From positions 1-42,611 of the forward strand of contig JACPPA010000001.1 of assembly GCA_016191285.1 (NCBI GenBank): a stretch of DNA of 42,611 bases, given 5' to 3'. Shown piece after piece: positions 26,301-34,334 of the stretch. Position 1 is the stretch's first letter; every line of letters starts with the position of its first letter. The notes below the pieces were generated by a model. The model was not told the DNA's origin. It did not search any database and saw nothing but the letters and a program-made list of their open reading frames with translations. The position numbers were made by a program, and so were the translations under genes. Source of the stretch: Gammaproteobacteria bacterium. Its GTDB lineage: Bacteria > Pseudomonadota > Gammaproteobacteria > Ga0077536.

Positions 26301-26396
26301 CCGGTAGGCGTACCAACCGGCGCCGAGCAGCAACAGCGTCAGGATAAGAACGAACGCCCGCTGGGCGAGCGCGAATTGGATGAGGCGGGTCAGCAT
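23319..26396 (-). CDS. czcA: Heavy-metal RND efflux pump, CzcA-like
   Basis: A 1025-residue inner-membrane proton-driven pump with twelve predicted spans and two large periplasmic loops. ATG 26396 is preferred (MLTRLIQFALAQRAFVLILT), three bases after the czcB stop. Conserved segments include YRHLPIDAFPDVASTQVKI, ILGIPRQNMLRS-type porter sequence, FTQPIDMRVSEMVIGVRGD and PTMDEGDIIIGIEKLPSVSL. Span 4 reads AIAIGMLVDAAVVVVEN. The classical CzcA has a charged DFG...DGAVVIVEN there, so the proton-relay residues differ and the substrate class is uncertain, although the FTQPIxMR loop is CzcA-like rather than CusA-like. It is cotranscribed with czcB, DUF3240, czcC and czcD. Confidence 0.92.
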   Translation of the reverse strand: MLTRLIQFALAQRAFVLILTLLLLGAGWYAYRHLPIDAFPDVASTQVKIILKAPGMTPEEMESRVAIPIEAEVLGIPRQNMLRSMVKYGIADITLTFDDGTDIYWARQQVAERLAGIMAALPAGLDGGMAPITTPLGEMFQFTVDNPALSLMERKALLEWVIRPALRTVAGVADVNVLGGVTRSYEIIPDPLRMAAAGISIDQLQASIIANNRNDGAGRLREGDEVLLVRSESNIRSVEDLRAIVIGTRSGGPVRVGDVAEVKLGELSRNGVVTDSGKAEAVEGLVLGLAGANAKQVVLGVEKKIAEIKPGLPPGTVLNVFYNRAALVDKAVATVSKALEEAIVLVLVLLGIFLGNARAALTVAAVLPLAALATFILMRQVEMSANLMSLGGLAIAIGMLVDAAVVVVENVVQHLAHDATAGKLPRQHLIYRAVREVAAPVTAGILIIITVFLPLLTLQGLEGKFFVPVAKTIVFALAASLLLSLTVIPVLASLLLKEVKHEDPWLPRQLLRLYAPLLEVAFRHPRVVGAIAVSLLVGAGAIYANVGKTFIPTMDEGDIIIGIEKLPSVSLEQTAALDLKIQQAIMQAVPEVTRIVARAGADEIGLDPMGFNQTDTFLVLKSRDQWRMASKDALQDELRKVLDTLPGIKYSFTQPIDMRVSEMVIGVRGDIAIKIFGSDLTTLNKLAGDIVNIVNTIPGSQDVYTVVNDGVQYMRVMVDRLAAGKFGLSAQDVQEALRQQIEGVPAGKVIEGNMRVPVQLRGPENFRTSPGDFANLRIMTSTGESVPLTAVAKLERAAGPVKIERELGSRYSVVIANVTGRDLVGFVEEAKRRIAAEVKLPDGYRLSWGGQFENQQRAAARLSVVTPLALALIFVLLFSTFGSVRQSLLVLSNIPFALVGGLLALWLTGEYLSVPASVGFIALLGIAVLNGVVMVSYFNQLHAEGMPLAECVRVGAKRRLRPVLMTATITAFGLVPLLFATGPGSEIQRPLAIVVIGGLITATSLTLILLPMLYARFAFPRIAHE

Positions 26397-26397
26397 G

Positions 26398-27522
26398 TCA
26401 CTTGTCCTCCCCTCCACCGACCTGAAGCCAGGCTGCTTTCAGACTAATGACGCCGGTGGCGGCGATCCGTTGCCCGGCCACCAACTCCCCCTTTACTGTC
26501 GCGCGCTGGCCCGTGTTGGCCAAGACCTCGACGGGGGTGGCTTTGAAACGATCGTCGACGCGGACGAATACATAAGCTTGGTTGCCGTCACGTGCGAGTG
26601 CGGAAAGCGGCACCTGCCAGGCATTCGCCGCGGCCACCGGCAGATCGACTTGAACAAATTCACCCGGTCGCAGGTTCGTCGTATTACTGACTAGCCGCGC
26701 GCGCAGCAGTACGCGCTGGGCGTTGTCGGCCAATGGACTAACGCTCAAGACCTCGGCCGCGAGGTCGCCGGTCACCGTTAATTTTGATCCAGGAGGCCAT
26801 TGGGCGGCCTCCGCACTCGGCACCTGGACATCGATCCACAGCTCATCCAGGCGTGCGATACGTAGTAGCGGCTCAATCTCGGTCACTCGCCGACCTGGCT
26901 TAACGTCGACCCCGATCACCGTCCCCGCGCTACGTGCGGTAATGGTAAGTTCGTCATGAAGGACACTCGCATCGGCGACGCGCGCGACCTCGAGTTCGCT
27001 CAAGCCGGCCAGCCGCAGCGCGGCTGTGGCCTGCGTGAACTCAGCCCGACTATCGCTGGCTGCGGTATCGGCCTCCACCACTCGACGTTCGGCGATGATG
27101 CCCTCACCGAACAGCGTGCGTTCGCGCGCGGCAGTTTTTTTCGCTAGTCGTGCGCGATTGGCGGCTTGCACGACGGCGAGCTGTAGCCGTCCTAGCTCTG
27201 GACTGCTGAGGACGAGTAGCGGTGTCCCAACCTGCACGGTCTGGTTCTCCTCGATGAGCACCTGGGTGACGAGGCCGGCCACCGGCGCGCTGACCACGCG
27301 TTGTTGCCGAGGCGGTAAGACCACTACCGCAGGGTAGCGGATCCCGGATCCCTGGCCTGCTTTCCGACCCTGCTTGTCAAGTGCTATGAGTTCGATGCCG
27401 AGTGCGCGCACCTGCTCGTCGGTGACCGAAAAATCGTTGGCGCGATCGGCGGCGGGCGCCGATGACACAGCGAGGAGTATTGCTAGCATCGGAATGCCGC
27501 GTTTCAATATCGGAATTGACAT
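26398..27522 (-). CDS. czcB: RND periplasmic adaptor, CzcB-like
   Basis: A 374-residue membrane-fusion protein linking the CzcA pump to the CzcC channel. I start at ATG 27522, which has GAGGG 5 bases upstream; the longer frame uses TTG. A signal peptide ends near SSAPAADR. The lipoyl/barrel-sandwich halves are VVSAPVAGLVTQVLIEENQT and ITARSAGTVIGVDVKPGR, separated by a helical hairpin (LQLAVVQAANRARLAKKTAA to LSELEVARV). The beta-barrel and membrane-proximal parts follow (LWIDVQVPSAEAAQW, NLRPGEFVQVDLPV). No His-rich metal-binding N-terminal extension of the classic CzcB type is present. Its stop is one base from the czcA start. Confidence 0.9.
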   Translation of the reverse strand: MSIPILKRGIPMLAILLAVSSAPAADRANDFSVTDEQVRALGIELIALDKQGRKAGQGSGIRYPAVVVLPPRQQRVVSAPVAGLVTQVLIEENQTVQVGTPLLVLSSPELGRLQLAVVQAANRARLAKKTAARERTLFGEGIIAERRVVEADTAASDSRAEFTQATAALRLAGLSELEVARVADASVLHDELTITARSAGTVIGVDVKPGRRVTEIEPLLRIARLDELWIDVQVPSAEAAQWPPGSKLTVTGDLAAEVLSVSPLADNAQRVLLRARLVSNTTNLRPGEFVQVDLPVAAANAWQVPLSALARDGNQAYVFVRVDDRFKATPVEVLANTGQRATVKGELVAGQRIAATGVISLKAAWLQVGGGEDK

Positions 27523-27638
27523 GAAAGCCCTCGAGAACAACCACCACGTTCAACAAACGCCGGTGCCGGTCGGCCCTTGGGGCCTGCGCACTGGCGAAGG
27601 ATTAGGAAAGCCCGCCGGACGGGGGCAGCGAAGGATGA

Positions 27639-28079
27639 TTAAAGACGAAGTTGAGCGAGCTTAACGAAGGCGAGCGCAGAGTTGCGGGACGAACACACAG
27701 CACGCATCGAGGGATGCATCAAGATCGGATTAGGCTCTTCGATAGGCAGCGCTATCGCGAGCGACTTGCCGTCTGCAAATTTCTGACCTTTGAGGTCCTT
27801 GGCGAGAAACCCGTTGGCTTGCTTGGTGCCGTCCAGCTTGAGGATATGGTCGGCATGAGTGGGATGAGCAGCGTTATCGATGGCGTGTGGTTCGTGCGCA
27901 TCGCGGTGACCGACGTGATGCGCGATGAGCTCCGCGTCGGGCGCGGGTTCAAAAACGATGGAGTCATGACCATCCGCGTCGAGAAGGGCATTGACAAGCG
28001 CGGTATCGCCCATGCCGGTCGCCGCCCATAAATAGGCGACCAGACACCACCAGTGAGTGATTCGAAACCGAGATGCCAT
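27639..28079 (-). CDS. Small His-rich exported protein, first gene of the czc operon
   Basis: A 146-residue protein when started at ATG 28079, which gives a signal-peptide-like N-terminus (WWCLVAYLWAATGMGDTA). The mature part is rich in His and Asp: HDSIVFEPAPDAELIAHHVG, HRDAHEPHAIDNAAHPTHAD, then a more neutral C-terminus. I do not recognise a named family; position and composition resemble CzcI-type periplasmic proteins at the head of czc operons. It likely binds metal in the periplasm or helps regulation. The gap to czcB is about 115 bases. Confidence 0.6.
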   Translation of the reverse strand: MASRFRITHWWCLVAYLWAATGMGDTALVNALLDADGHDSIVFEPAPDAELIAHHVGHRDAHEPHAIDNAAHPTHADHILKLDGTKQANGFLAKDLKGQKFADGKSLAIALPIEEPNPILMHPSMRAVCSSRNSALAFVKLAQLRL

Positions 28080-28121
28080 GGAACTAAAAACAGGGATGCT
28101 CGCGGGGAATGATCGCAGGGC

Positions 28122-28268
28122 ATGGTAGCAACGGTGATTGACACCGGTCAAATCATTGAACGCGAACGATCCGCATTCTACGACTATGCGACCTCACCCG
28201 CGGGTGAGGTGCCACTGAAGTTGCTCGGCGAACATTGTCCACTGGTGCAACTCCGTGTCGACGGGTAG
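28122..28268 (+). pseudogene. Possible 48-codon ORF, SRPBCC-like fragment
   Basis: ATG at 28122 with AGGG just upstream encodes MVATVIDTGQIIERERSAFY, then DYATSPAGEVPLKLLGEHCP and VQLRVDG. The start (a beta strand, then RSAxYDYATxPA) resembles the beginning of SRPBCC/polyketide-cyclase domains, which would normally run to 140 or more residues. It could be a broken gene fragment or chance. Confidence 0.25.
28138..28151 (-). promoter_or_regulatory. FNR/ANR-like dyad upstream of the czc operon
   Basis: TTGACACCGGTCAA has arms TTGAC/GTCAA around four bases, an ANR/DNR-type site with one change per half-site from the FNR consensus. On the minus strand GATCAT (28114-28109) could be a -10 box, putting the dyad at about -42. 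Weaker than the box at 19846, but in the same geometry. Confidence 0.35.
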
Positions 28269-28417
28269 TGCTCGATGCGCCAGTACGGACAGCCCACCCG
28301 CACTGAGCCACTACACAGGTGCCTCTACCGCCACACTACCCGCGAGCGCGAGTTACTACGCACCTTTGATCGTGACTCGCGCCGATCCAGCCGCGTCATG
28401 ACCAGGATAGTTCCAGA

Positions 28418-29728
28418 TCATGGCGTGTCCGTAAATACCGGGGCGAAGCCGCCGCCCGGCGCGCGGAAGTTCGTGGTCTGCCCCTGATACAGGCGCGCCG
28501 CGACGAGCTGCACCATGCCGGCGTAGGCATAGTTGCGAATATCGGCTTTGAGGGTCGTGGCCGTCTGTGTAGTTGCAACTTGCCGCTCACTGGGCGCGAC
28601 TAAGGCCTGGGCAACGTAGGTACTCTGTGCCATGTCCTCCCACACGCGCCTGGTGAGCTTGGCACCGCGATAAGCCGCCTTGCTGCCGTAGCCGGCGGCG
28701 GGTTTAAAGAAAAGCTCGCGCCGCGTTGCCCACAAGGCGTCCCGGTTCGCGGCCGTCAGGATCTCGGTGCGTGGGATCGCGGCGAGCAAGGTGACAATCG
28801 CCTCATCGGCGATACCCGTCTCGCGCAAAAACTCCGCGTCACAGAGCAAGGTGAGGTTACGCTTGTCGGCATAAAGCGCATGCGCGCGCGGGTGCGGGCT
28901 CACCACTACTTCTCGGGCGAGATACGCGAGCTTAAGCACGGCCTGCGCGGGCTCTGTCAGCGCGAAATCGGTCAGCCGGTTGTACACGAAGTCGATACGC
29001 TGGCTGCCGTGCCACAACCGCGCATCTCTCCTCATGAGTTCGCGCGGATCGCAGATCGTCACATCAATACCGTGACGCCTGAAGAGTTGCTCATACAGTA
29101 GAAACTCAGGGTAAAGATATTGCGCCGCTGGCACCTCGTCGACGATCGCCACCGACCGCAGCGGCGCCTCCTTACCCTGTAGACGCCACTCCGTCAGGAA
29201 ATTCTCGAACAGCGTTTGCTCGCTGGCGTCGACTGCCACCGGCGCCAGGCTGAGCCCGGCCGCGTTGCTACAACAGGAGTGATGCGCGCGCCCGAGCACT
29301 GCGTTCAGCAGCGCGCCACCCGGATTCGTATTGATCTCGATCAGCTTCGGTCCAGTGGCGGCCAGGTGAAAATCGTAGCCCAAGAGACCGCCGGGCGAAC
29401 CCGGGTCGAAACGCGCGATGTCAGGCGCCCACGCCAGCGCCGCCCGACGAAAATGCGGCGTCGTGACGACAGCTTCCACCGCGCCGATCGCGCGCGCCAT
29501 GGTTTCGATGTGTTCACGCGAGACGAACAGCGGCACGGACGCGAACAGATGCGGATGCGTCGCGACCATGGCCTGGGACAGACCGCGCCTACCGAGATCG
29601 GCTTCAAGACCGTGACGTAGGGCATCCTCGTCCAAACTGAGACAGTAGCAGGCGCGGTTCAACGCCTCGATTGAGGAGGCCGCTTCACAACGGTTGTCGC
29701 AGTCCGCCGGCACGGTGACCTTCGGCAT
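28418..29728 (-). CDS. ATP-grasp-like protein of unknown function
   Basis: A 436-residue soluble protein. I start at ATG 29728 because GGGAGGT lies about 8 bases upstream; the frame is open to 29782. Segments typical of ATP-grasp ligases are LIEINTNPGGALLNAVLGRA, FVYNRLTDFAL, REVVVSPHPRAHALYADKRN, LFFKPAAGYGSKAAYRG and RVWEDMAQSTYVAQALV. It ends with QLVAARLYQGQTTNFRAPGG and GFAPVF. I know this as a widespread unnamed family distantly like glutathionylspermidine synthase. An N-terminal cysteine group (CDNRC, CYC) and a central HHSCCS are notable. It follows the GH144-like gene by about 180 bases on the same strand. An ATP-dependent amide or ester ligase is likely; the substrates are unknown. 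Confidence 0.7.
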   Translation of the reverse strand: MPKVTVPADCDNRCEAASSIEALNRACYCLSLDEDALRHGLEADLGRRGLSQAMVATHPHLFASVPLFVSREHIETMARAIGAVEAVVTTPHFRRAALAWAPDIARFDPGSPGGLLGYDFHLAATGPKLIEINTNPGGALLNAVLGRAHHSCCSNAAGLSLAPVAVDASEQTLFENFLTEWRLQGKEAPLRSVAIVDEVPAAQYLYPEFLLYEQLFRRHGIDVTICDPRELMRRDARLWHGSQRIDFVYNRLTDFALTEPAQAVLKLAYLAREVVVSPHPRAHALYADKRNLTLLCDAEFLRETGIADEAIVTLLAAIPRTEILTAANRDALWATRRELFFKPAAGYGSKAAYRGAKLTRRVWEDMAQSTYVAQALVAPSERQVATTQTATTLKADIRNYAYAGMVQLVAARLYQGQTTNFRAPGGGFAPVFTDTP

Positions 29729-29838
29729 TTCAGAAACCTCCCGCGCCAAGCGCAATTGGAAACCACCTGTGATCACCTTCATAGCGAGTTACCGCGCAAT
29801 TTCGACGCCGTAGACATAGCGCGGCGGTTGTTGTGACT

Positions 29839-29865
29839 GGACGTCCCAATTCATGTGGGACGTCC
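29839..29865 (-). terminator. Strong 10-bp hairpin between the GH144-like and ATP-grasp genes
   Basis: GGACGTCCCA (29839-29848) and TGGGACGTCC (29856-29865) form a perfect stem with a 7-base loop. It lies 40 bases after the stop of the GH144-like gene. No T-run follows on the minus strand, so it may be an attenuator, RNA stabiliser or operator rather than an intrinsic terminator. Confidence 0.4.
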
Positions 29866-29905
29866 TTATGACAGCGCGAACTAGCTACCGGTGTCGCCAA
29901 GCGTT

Positions 29906-31207
29906 TCACAACCAGCCTCCAGTGAAACCCGCCCGCCGCAAACCGTTGGAAAGGTAAGGGCAGCCGCGCATCAATTGCCATAAGAACTCCGTACGGTAAT
30001 TTTCGATCATCAAAATGATCGGGCCTTGATTGAGCCCGAAATGCCACGGTGAGACCCACCAGCCATAAGGGTTGCCGGGCTGTCCCGGGTGGGAGGGGTT
30101 GAAAGAGGCTTTGAAGCCGTAGGCGTTGAACTCGGTCAATTTGGCCTGATGCGTGCAATGGTGGAGCGTCGGCAGCACGATTTCAGGGGCAAACGGCAGC
30201 GACGCCACCACCGCCCACGGGGCAAGGGTGCCGTCGTCGGGGCCATACGGCACGCCGCGCCCCACGTAATCGAAAAATTGCCGAGCGATCCCGTTTATTT
30301 TGATGGTGTCGGGACCGGGACCTTCGCTGGCGGTAATTCCCCAGCAGTGGGGACCATAGTCTTTGAACCGGAGTGGGTTGTTGATCGCGTACTGCTGTTG
30401 TACATACGTCGCGCGCCGGCTGTTCTCGAAATAGTCGATGCCTTTGTCACGCATGAAGGCGTCCTGAATGCCGCGAAAGTCAATCCACACATGCGAGAGC
30501 TGGTGCGTGAACAACGGCCCGGCATAAAGATATTCCTGTCCGTAATAGCGTTCCCACCGATACGTCGAAGCCCACGCTGCGTAGCTGCTCTCGGGCAACG
30601 GGTGACTGGGTGAGCCCAATCCGAGCATATACAGCAGCAGCGCCTCGTCGTAACCTTCCCACCGGTAGTTGAGGAAACCGCTTTCGGGCTTCCAGCCGTG
30701 CGTGACCGTTGCACCCTGGTTTTGCGCCCATGGCCAATCGGCGCGATGGTAGAGCGCATCGGCGAGGGTGCGGATTTCACTTTCGTCGGCTGTGCTGGCG
30801 TCGAAATAAATCCCCGCTGTCAACGCACCGGCCAGCAAGAACGTGCTATCCACGGTCGACAGTTCGCATTGCCAAGCGCGACGGCCGGTCTGCATGTCGA
30901 GAAAATGATAATAAAACCCCTTGTACCCGGTGGCGTCAGGCTCGGGACCTTGCGGGCTGTTCCAGAAAAAACGCAGCGTCGCCAGCGTTCGCTCCACCGC
31001 CGCGGCCCGCGGCATGAATCCGCGTTCGACACTTACCGGGTAGCAGGCTAGCGCAAGGCCAGTGGCAGCAATACTTGCCGGCCAATCCGCGGCGGTCTTG
31101 TCAATCACCAGGCCGTTGACGGGATTCGTTTCGTGCAAAAAATAGCCGAATGTTTCGCGCTGCAGCTGTTCCAGTTCGGCGTCGGCGGTTAGCTTCATGT
31201 TGATCAT
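29906..31207 (-). CDS. GH144 / glucoamylase-like (PF10091-type) glycoside hydrolase
   Basis: A 433-residue protein without a signal peptide, built as an (alpha/alpha)6 barrel. Conserved segments are LQRETFGYFLHETNPVNGLV, SIAATGLALACYPVSVERGF, GFYYHFLDMQTGRRAWQCEL, STVDSTFLLAGALTAGIYF, WEGYDEALLLYMLGLGSPSH, LFTHQLSHVWIDFRGIQD, WGITASEGPGP and YGWWVSPWHFGLNQGPIILM. These are hallmarks of the 'glucoamylase family' PF10091, which includes GH144 endo-beta-1,2-glucanases. The lack of a signal peptide is unusual for GH144 and may mean a cytoplasmic role. Substrate, possibly beta-1,2-glucan, is inferred from the family. Confidence 0.85.
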   Translation of the reverse strand: MINMKLTADAELEQLQRETFGYFLHETNPVNGLVIDKTAADWPASIAATGLALACYPVSVERGFMPRAAAVERTLATLRFFWNSPQGPEPDATGYKGFYYHFLDMQTGRRAWQCELSTVDSTFLLAGALTAGIYFDASTADESEIRTLADALYHRADWPWAQNQGATVTHGWKPESGFLNYRWEGYDEALLLYMLGLGSPSHPLPESSYAAWASTYRWERYYGQEYLYAGPLFTHQLSHVWIDFRGIQDAFMRDKGIDYFENSRRATYVQQQYAINNPLRFKDYGPHCWGITASEGPGPDTIKINGIARQFFDYVGRGVPYGPDDGTLAPWAVVASLPFAPEIVLPTLHHCTHQAKLTEFNAYGFKASFNPSHPGQPGNPYGWWVSPWHFGLNQGPIILMIENYRTEFLWQLMRGCPYLSNGLRRAGFTGGWL

Positions 31208-31249
31208 GTTTCGATCCGACTTGCCGGCTCATCGTAAGACTCGACTGCC

Positions 31250-31395
31250 TGGTACGGGACCCGCTCTTGCCACAATTGACGGTTCTCTCGCTTCAGCCGC
31301 GTCAGCTCCTCACGCTCTGGATTCGTCAATCCACCAGCCCCGCCCCGACCTCTCGCGACGCCAGTCTGTCCCATTCCCGTAGCGACCAAATCGAG
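31250..31395 (-). pseudogene. IS3-family transposase OrfA remnant
   Basis: The minus strand reads GLTNPEREELTRLKRENRQL followed by WQER, the leucine-zipper region of IS3-type OrfA. Just upstream a different frame gives SIWSLREW, the preceding OrfA part, so a frameshift separates the two. No OrfB sequence and no terminal repeats are visible. The relic lies between the copper operon and the GH144-like gene. Confidence 0.65.
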
Positions 31396-31438
31396 ACCTC
31401 AAACTCCTTTAAGCTTGAGTCCTTCAGTGTCCCTTGTT

Positions 31439-32329
31439 TCAAAACCAGAGGCGCACGCCGACCACCACCGCAATGTCCTCGGCACGTCCGCCTTCACGCC
31501 GCGAGATGTCGGCGGTGTCGCCAAACCGGCGCAGCCAGGTGACGCCAAGGTAAGGCGCAAACTCGCGTCTGATTTCATAACGCAAGCGCAAGCCCAGCCC
31601 AAGGCTGTTAATCCCCTCGCCGACGCCGAATTTTTCAGCCGCTTGCACGGCAGCATCGAAATCCAGGCGCGGCTGGAGAATGAGGCGCTGGGTGAGCAAC
31701 ACCTCATACGTGGCCGTGAGACGCGCGGAAACATCGCCGTTCTGGCTAATGAATAAGGCGGGTTCAAACTCGAATCGGTAAGGCGCCAATCCTTGGAGGC
31801 CGATGACGGCGAAGCCGCGCGAACGGTCGAACCCTGCACCGGAAAATTGGTCATAGCGCAAGCCCACCTGGAAGTCCCAGAAAGGCGCGATCAGGCGGCC
31901 ATAGAGGGTTTGGACTTCCGCTTCACCGCCACGTTCGCCACCCGTGCGCCATTCACCTTCTGTCTTCACCCAAAGACGGTTGTAGTCACCGCCATACCAG
32001 CCCACGACGTCCCAGCGCGCGGTATCGTCGGCACCGCTTTTCATCCGGTATTCAAGTTGATCGACGAGCAGGTAGCCAAACTGCTGGCGGTCTTCGACTG
32101 GCTGGGGCCAATTCTTTCTCACGGTGCCCGGCGGCGATTGTGTATCGCCATCCGCGCCGCCATTCATGGCCGTGACCTCCGCCACGGCGGCTGTTGATCC
32201 TGAAGGCGGTTGACCGTGCGTGCCTTGATGCGCCGAAGCGGGCTGCGCCGTTGCTTGAATCGGCGCGAGAAGGCCAAGCAGGCTGGCGGCCGCGACGGAC
32301 GTTTTAGCGATCCATGAGTGGCCGTTCAC
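31439..32329 (-). CDS. copB: Copper resistance protein CopB
   Basis: A 296-residue outer-membrane beta-barrel protein. GTG 32329 is chosen since it overlaps the copA stop (GTGA), giving MNGHSWIAKTSVAAASLLGL as a signal peptide. The longer frame into copA is not needed. The mature N-terminus is His/Pro/Gly-rich (SAHQGTHGQPPSG) but has fewer Met than Pseudomonas CopB. The barrel part carries FGYLLVDQLEYR, GWYGGDYNRLWVKTEGEW, VQTLYGRLIAPFWDFQVGLR, NSLGLGLRLRYEIRREFAPY and a final VVVGVRLWF. It binds or sequesters copper at the outer membrane with CopA. Confidence 0.92.
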   Translation of the reverse strand: MNGHSWIAKTSVAAASLLGLLAPIQATAQPASAHQGTHGQPPSGSTAAVAEVTAMNGGADGDTQSPPGTVRKNWPQPVEDRQQFGYLLVDQLEYRMKSGADDTARWDVVGWYGGDYNRLWVKTEGEWRTGGERGGEAEVQTLYGRLIAPFWDFQVGLRYDQFSGAGFDRSRGFAVIGLQGLAPYRFEFEPALFISQNGDVSARLTATYEVLLTQRLILQPRLDFDAAVQAAEKFGVGEGINSLGLGLRLRYEIRREFAPYLGVTWLRRFGDTADISRREGGRAEDIAVVVGVRLWF

Positions 32330-34224
32330 GATGCGTCTCCTTCGTTGCCAATGACGGACACGACGCGGAACATTCCCATTTCCATGTGATAGAGGACGTG
32401 ACAATGAAACGCCCAGTTACCCAGCGCGTCCGCCGTAATGTCCAACGACAGCCGCTCGGCGGGTTTGACGTTAACGGTATGTTTCTTTGGTTTGAACGGC
32501 CCAGCACCGGTGTCCAGTTCCATGAACATGCCGTGGAGGTGGATGGGATGATTCATCATGGTGTCGTTCACCAAGGTGAGGCGCACTCGCTCGCCGTAGT
32601 AAAACTTGATTGGCTCGGCTTCGGAAAATTTCTTGCCGTCAAAGCCCCACATGTAGCGCTCCATATTGCCGGTGAGGTGAAGTTCGATTTCTCGGCCGGG
32701 CGGCCGGAGATCTTCGCTGGGCCGGAGACTCCGCAGGTCGCTGTAAAGCAGCACGCGTGTGCCGGTGGCCTCCAGGCCGGTGCCGGGTTCATCCAACCGG
32801 CTTTTCGTCTCCATGGGTACTGCGGAATTTCCTGGGCCGTGGGTGTCGGGTCCGTGTTTGACGGGGGCGCTCTTAGTCATGGAGTCAGCCATCGGCGCTG
32901 CGTCTATTTTCACTCCGGGCATCTTCATTCCCGGCATAGCCGACATGGCATCGGTTGCCGGCGGGGTAGGATCCATCGCCTGCATTGTCGTCGCCGGCAT
33001 CTTCATGCCTGCCATGTTCGTTGCGTCCCCGCCCTTTTTGCCTTCGCTTCCACTCATACCCTTCATGCCCGCCATGTCGCCCATGCCCATATCAGCCATG
33101 GTGGCGACCACCCGTTGTCGCCGCGGCGGGAGCGGTGCGCTCATGCCCTGTGCAGTCGCGAGCGTGCCGCGCGCAAATCCGCTGCGGTCCATGGCCTCGG
33201 CAAAAATGGTGTAGGCATGCTCCTCTTTCGGCGCGACGATCACGTCATACGTCTCGGCAATGGCGATGCGGATTTCATCCACCGTCACCGGCTGCACGTG
33301 CTGGCCATCCACCGCGACAACCGTCATTGAGAGACCCGGGATCCGCAGATCGAAATAGGTTGCCGCGCCGGCGTTGATGAAGCGCAGCCGCACGCGCTCG
33401 CCCGGCTGAAAGAGCGCCGTCCAATTCGATTCCGGCGCGAAGCCGTTCATCAAAAACGTATAGGTGAAACCCGACACGTCCGAGATGTCGCTCGGATCCA
33501 TGCGCATGCGACCCCACTCCAAGCGATCCGTGACCGTGGCCTTGAAGCCATTGCTCGCCACGTCATCGAAGAAGGTGCCGACCGTGCGGCGTTGGAAATT
33601 GTAATAGTTTTGCCGCCGCTTCAGCCGTGCCATGACGCGCATCGGATTCTCCGATGTCCAATCTGAAAGCACGACGACGTGTTCGCGGTCATAGTGGAAA
33701 GGTTCTGGCTCGGCCGCGTCGATAATCAGTGGGCCGTAATGACCCGCCTGTTCCTGGCCTGCGGAGTGGCTGTGATACCAGTAGGTGCCGTTTTGGCGCA
33801 CCGGGAAACGGTAGGTGAACGTTTCTCCCGCTTTGATCCCTGCGAAGCTCACGCCCGGCACGCCGTCCATGCCGGGCGGCAGCAGCAATCCGTGCCAATG
33901 AATGGACGTGTCTTCCTCGAGACCATTCGTGACGCGCAGGATCGCGTCGCGGCCTTCGCGCAGCCGTACAAGCGGACCCGGGACCGTGCCGTTGATGGTG
34001 ACGGCGGCACCGCGACGTTCGCCGAACTGTAACGTTTCTTCGCGGACTAGAAGGTCGATCCCGTTGGCCTCGGAATCACCGACTGAACTCGCTTTCAAAC
34101 CGCTGGGTTCAACCGCGTAAGCGGGCGCGATGCGGTGTAGGCCCGCCAGCAGACCGAGCGTAACGGAGGCGTGGACAAAGCGGCGCCTGTTTATTAGAAG
34201 TTCGAATGGTGGTTTCACAATCAT
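32326..34224 (-). CDS. copA: Multicopper oxidase CopA
   Basis: A 632-residue periplasmic multicopper oxidase that oxidises Cu(I) and sequesters copper. The N-terminus has a Tat-like signal (NRRRFVHASVTLGLLAG). Copper ligands are visible in TSIHWHGLLLPPGMDG, YWYHSHSAGQEQ, NHPIHLHGMF and WAFHCHVLYHMEMGMF (the T1 site with the axial Met). A Met/Gly-rich insert of about 80 residues (MGMGDMAGMKGMSG onward to MADSMTK) is the extra Cu(I)-binding region of CopA-type enzymes. GTG at 34218 is an alternative start with better spacing to GAGGG. It overlaps copB by four bases and follows a Met-rich gene. No copC or copD is in the window. Confidence 0.95.
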   Translation of the reverse strand: MIVKPPFELLINRRRFVHASVTLGLLAGLHRIAPAYAVEPSGLKASSVGDSEANGIDLLVREETLQFGERRGAAVTINGTVPGPLVRLREGRDAILRVTNGLEEDTSIHWHGLLLPPGMDGVPGVSFAGIKAGETFTYRFPVRQNGTYWYHSHSAGQEQAGHYGPLIIDAAEPEPFHYDREHVVVLSDWTSENPMRVMARLKRRQNYYNFQRRTVGTFFDDVASNGFKATVTDRLEWGRMRMDPSDISDVSGFTYTFLMNGFAPESNWTALFQPGERVRLRFINAGAATYFDLRIPGLSMTVVAVDGQHVQPVTVDEIRIAIAETYDVIVAPKEEHAYTIFAEAMDRSGFARGTLATAQGMSAPLPPRRQRVVATMADMGMGDMAGMKGMSGSEGKKGGDATNMAGMKMPATTMQAMDPTPPATDAMSAMPGMKMPGVKIDAAPMADSMTKSAPVKHGPDTHGPGNSAVPMETKSRLDEPGTGLEATGTRVLLYSDLRSLRPSEDLRPPGREIELHLTGNMERYMWGFDGKKFSEAEPIKFYYGERVRLTLVNDTMMNHPIHLHGMFMELDTGAGPFKPKKHTVNVKPAERLSLDITADALGNWAFHCHVLYHMEMGMFRVVSVIGNEGDAS

Positions 34225-34334
34225 TCCCTCATCGAGGGCCTCCCACGGAAATTAAAGCCGCCCGGCGAACTGGCGGAGCGAAACCTTACCGGGGTTCCGC
34301 TGGCCGCCCGAACGCCGGGCGTCGTCAGAACTGA

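Larger units (their letters stand above)
28080..28417. other. Intergenic region upstream of the czc operon
   Basis: No firm gene. It contains an FNR-like dyad (28138-28151), a perfect 18-nt palindrome CCTCACCCGCGGGTGAGG at 28192-28209, and a 48-codon plus-strand frame at 28122-28268. The region to the right of 28268 shows nothing I can name. Confidence 0.5.

Noticed and set aside
23571-26447. Long plus-strand frames opposite czcA and czcB
   Set aside because: They are shadows of a confidently identified RND operon, rich in Arg, Gln and His, with no family features.
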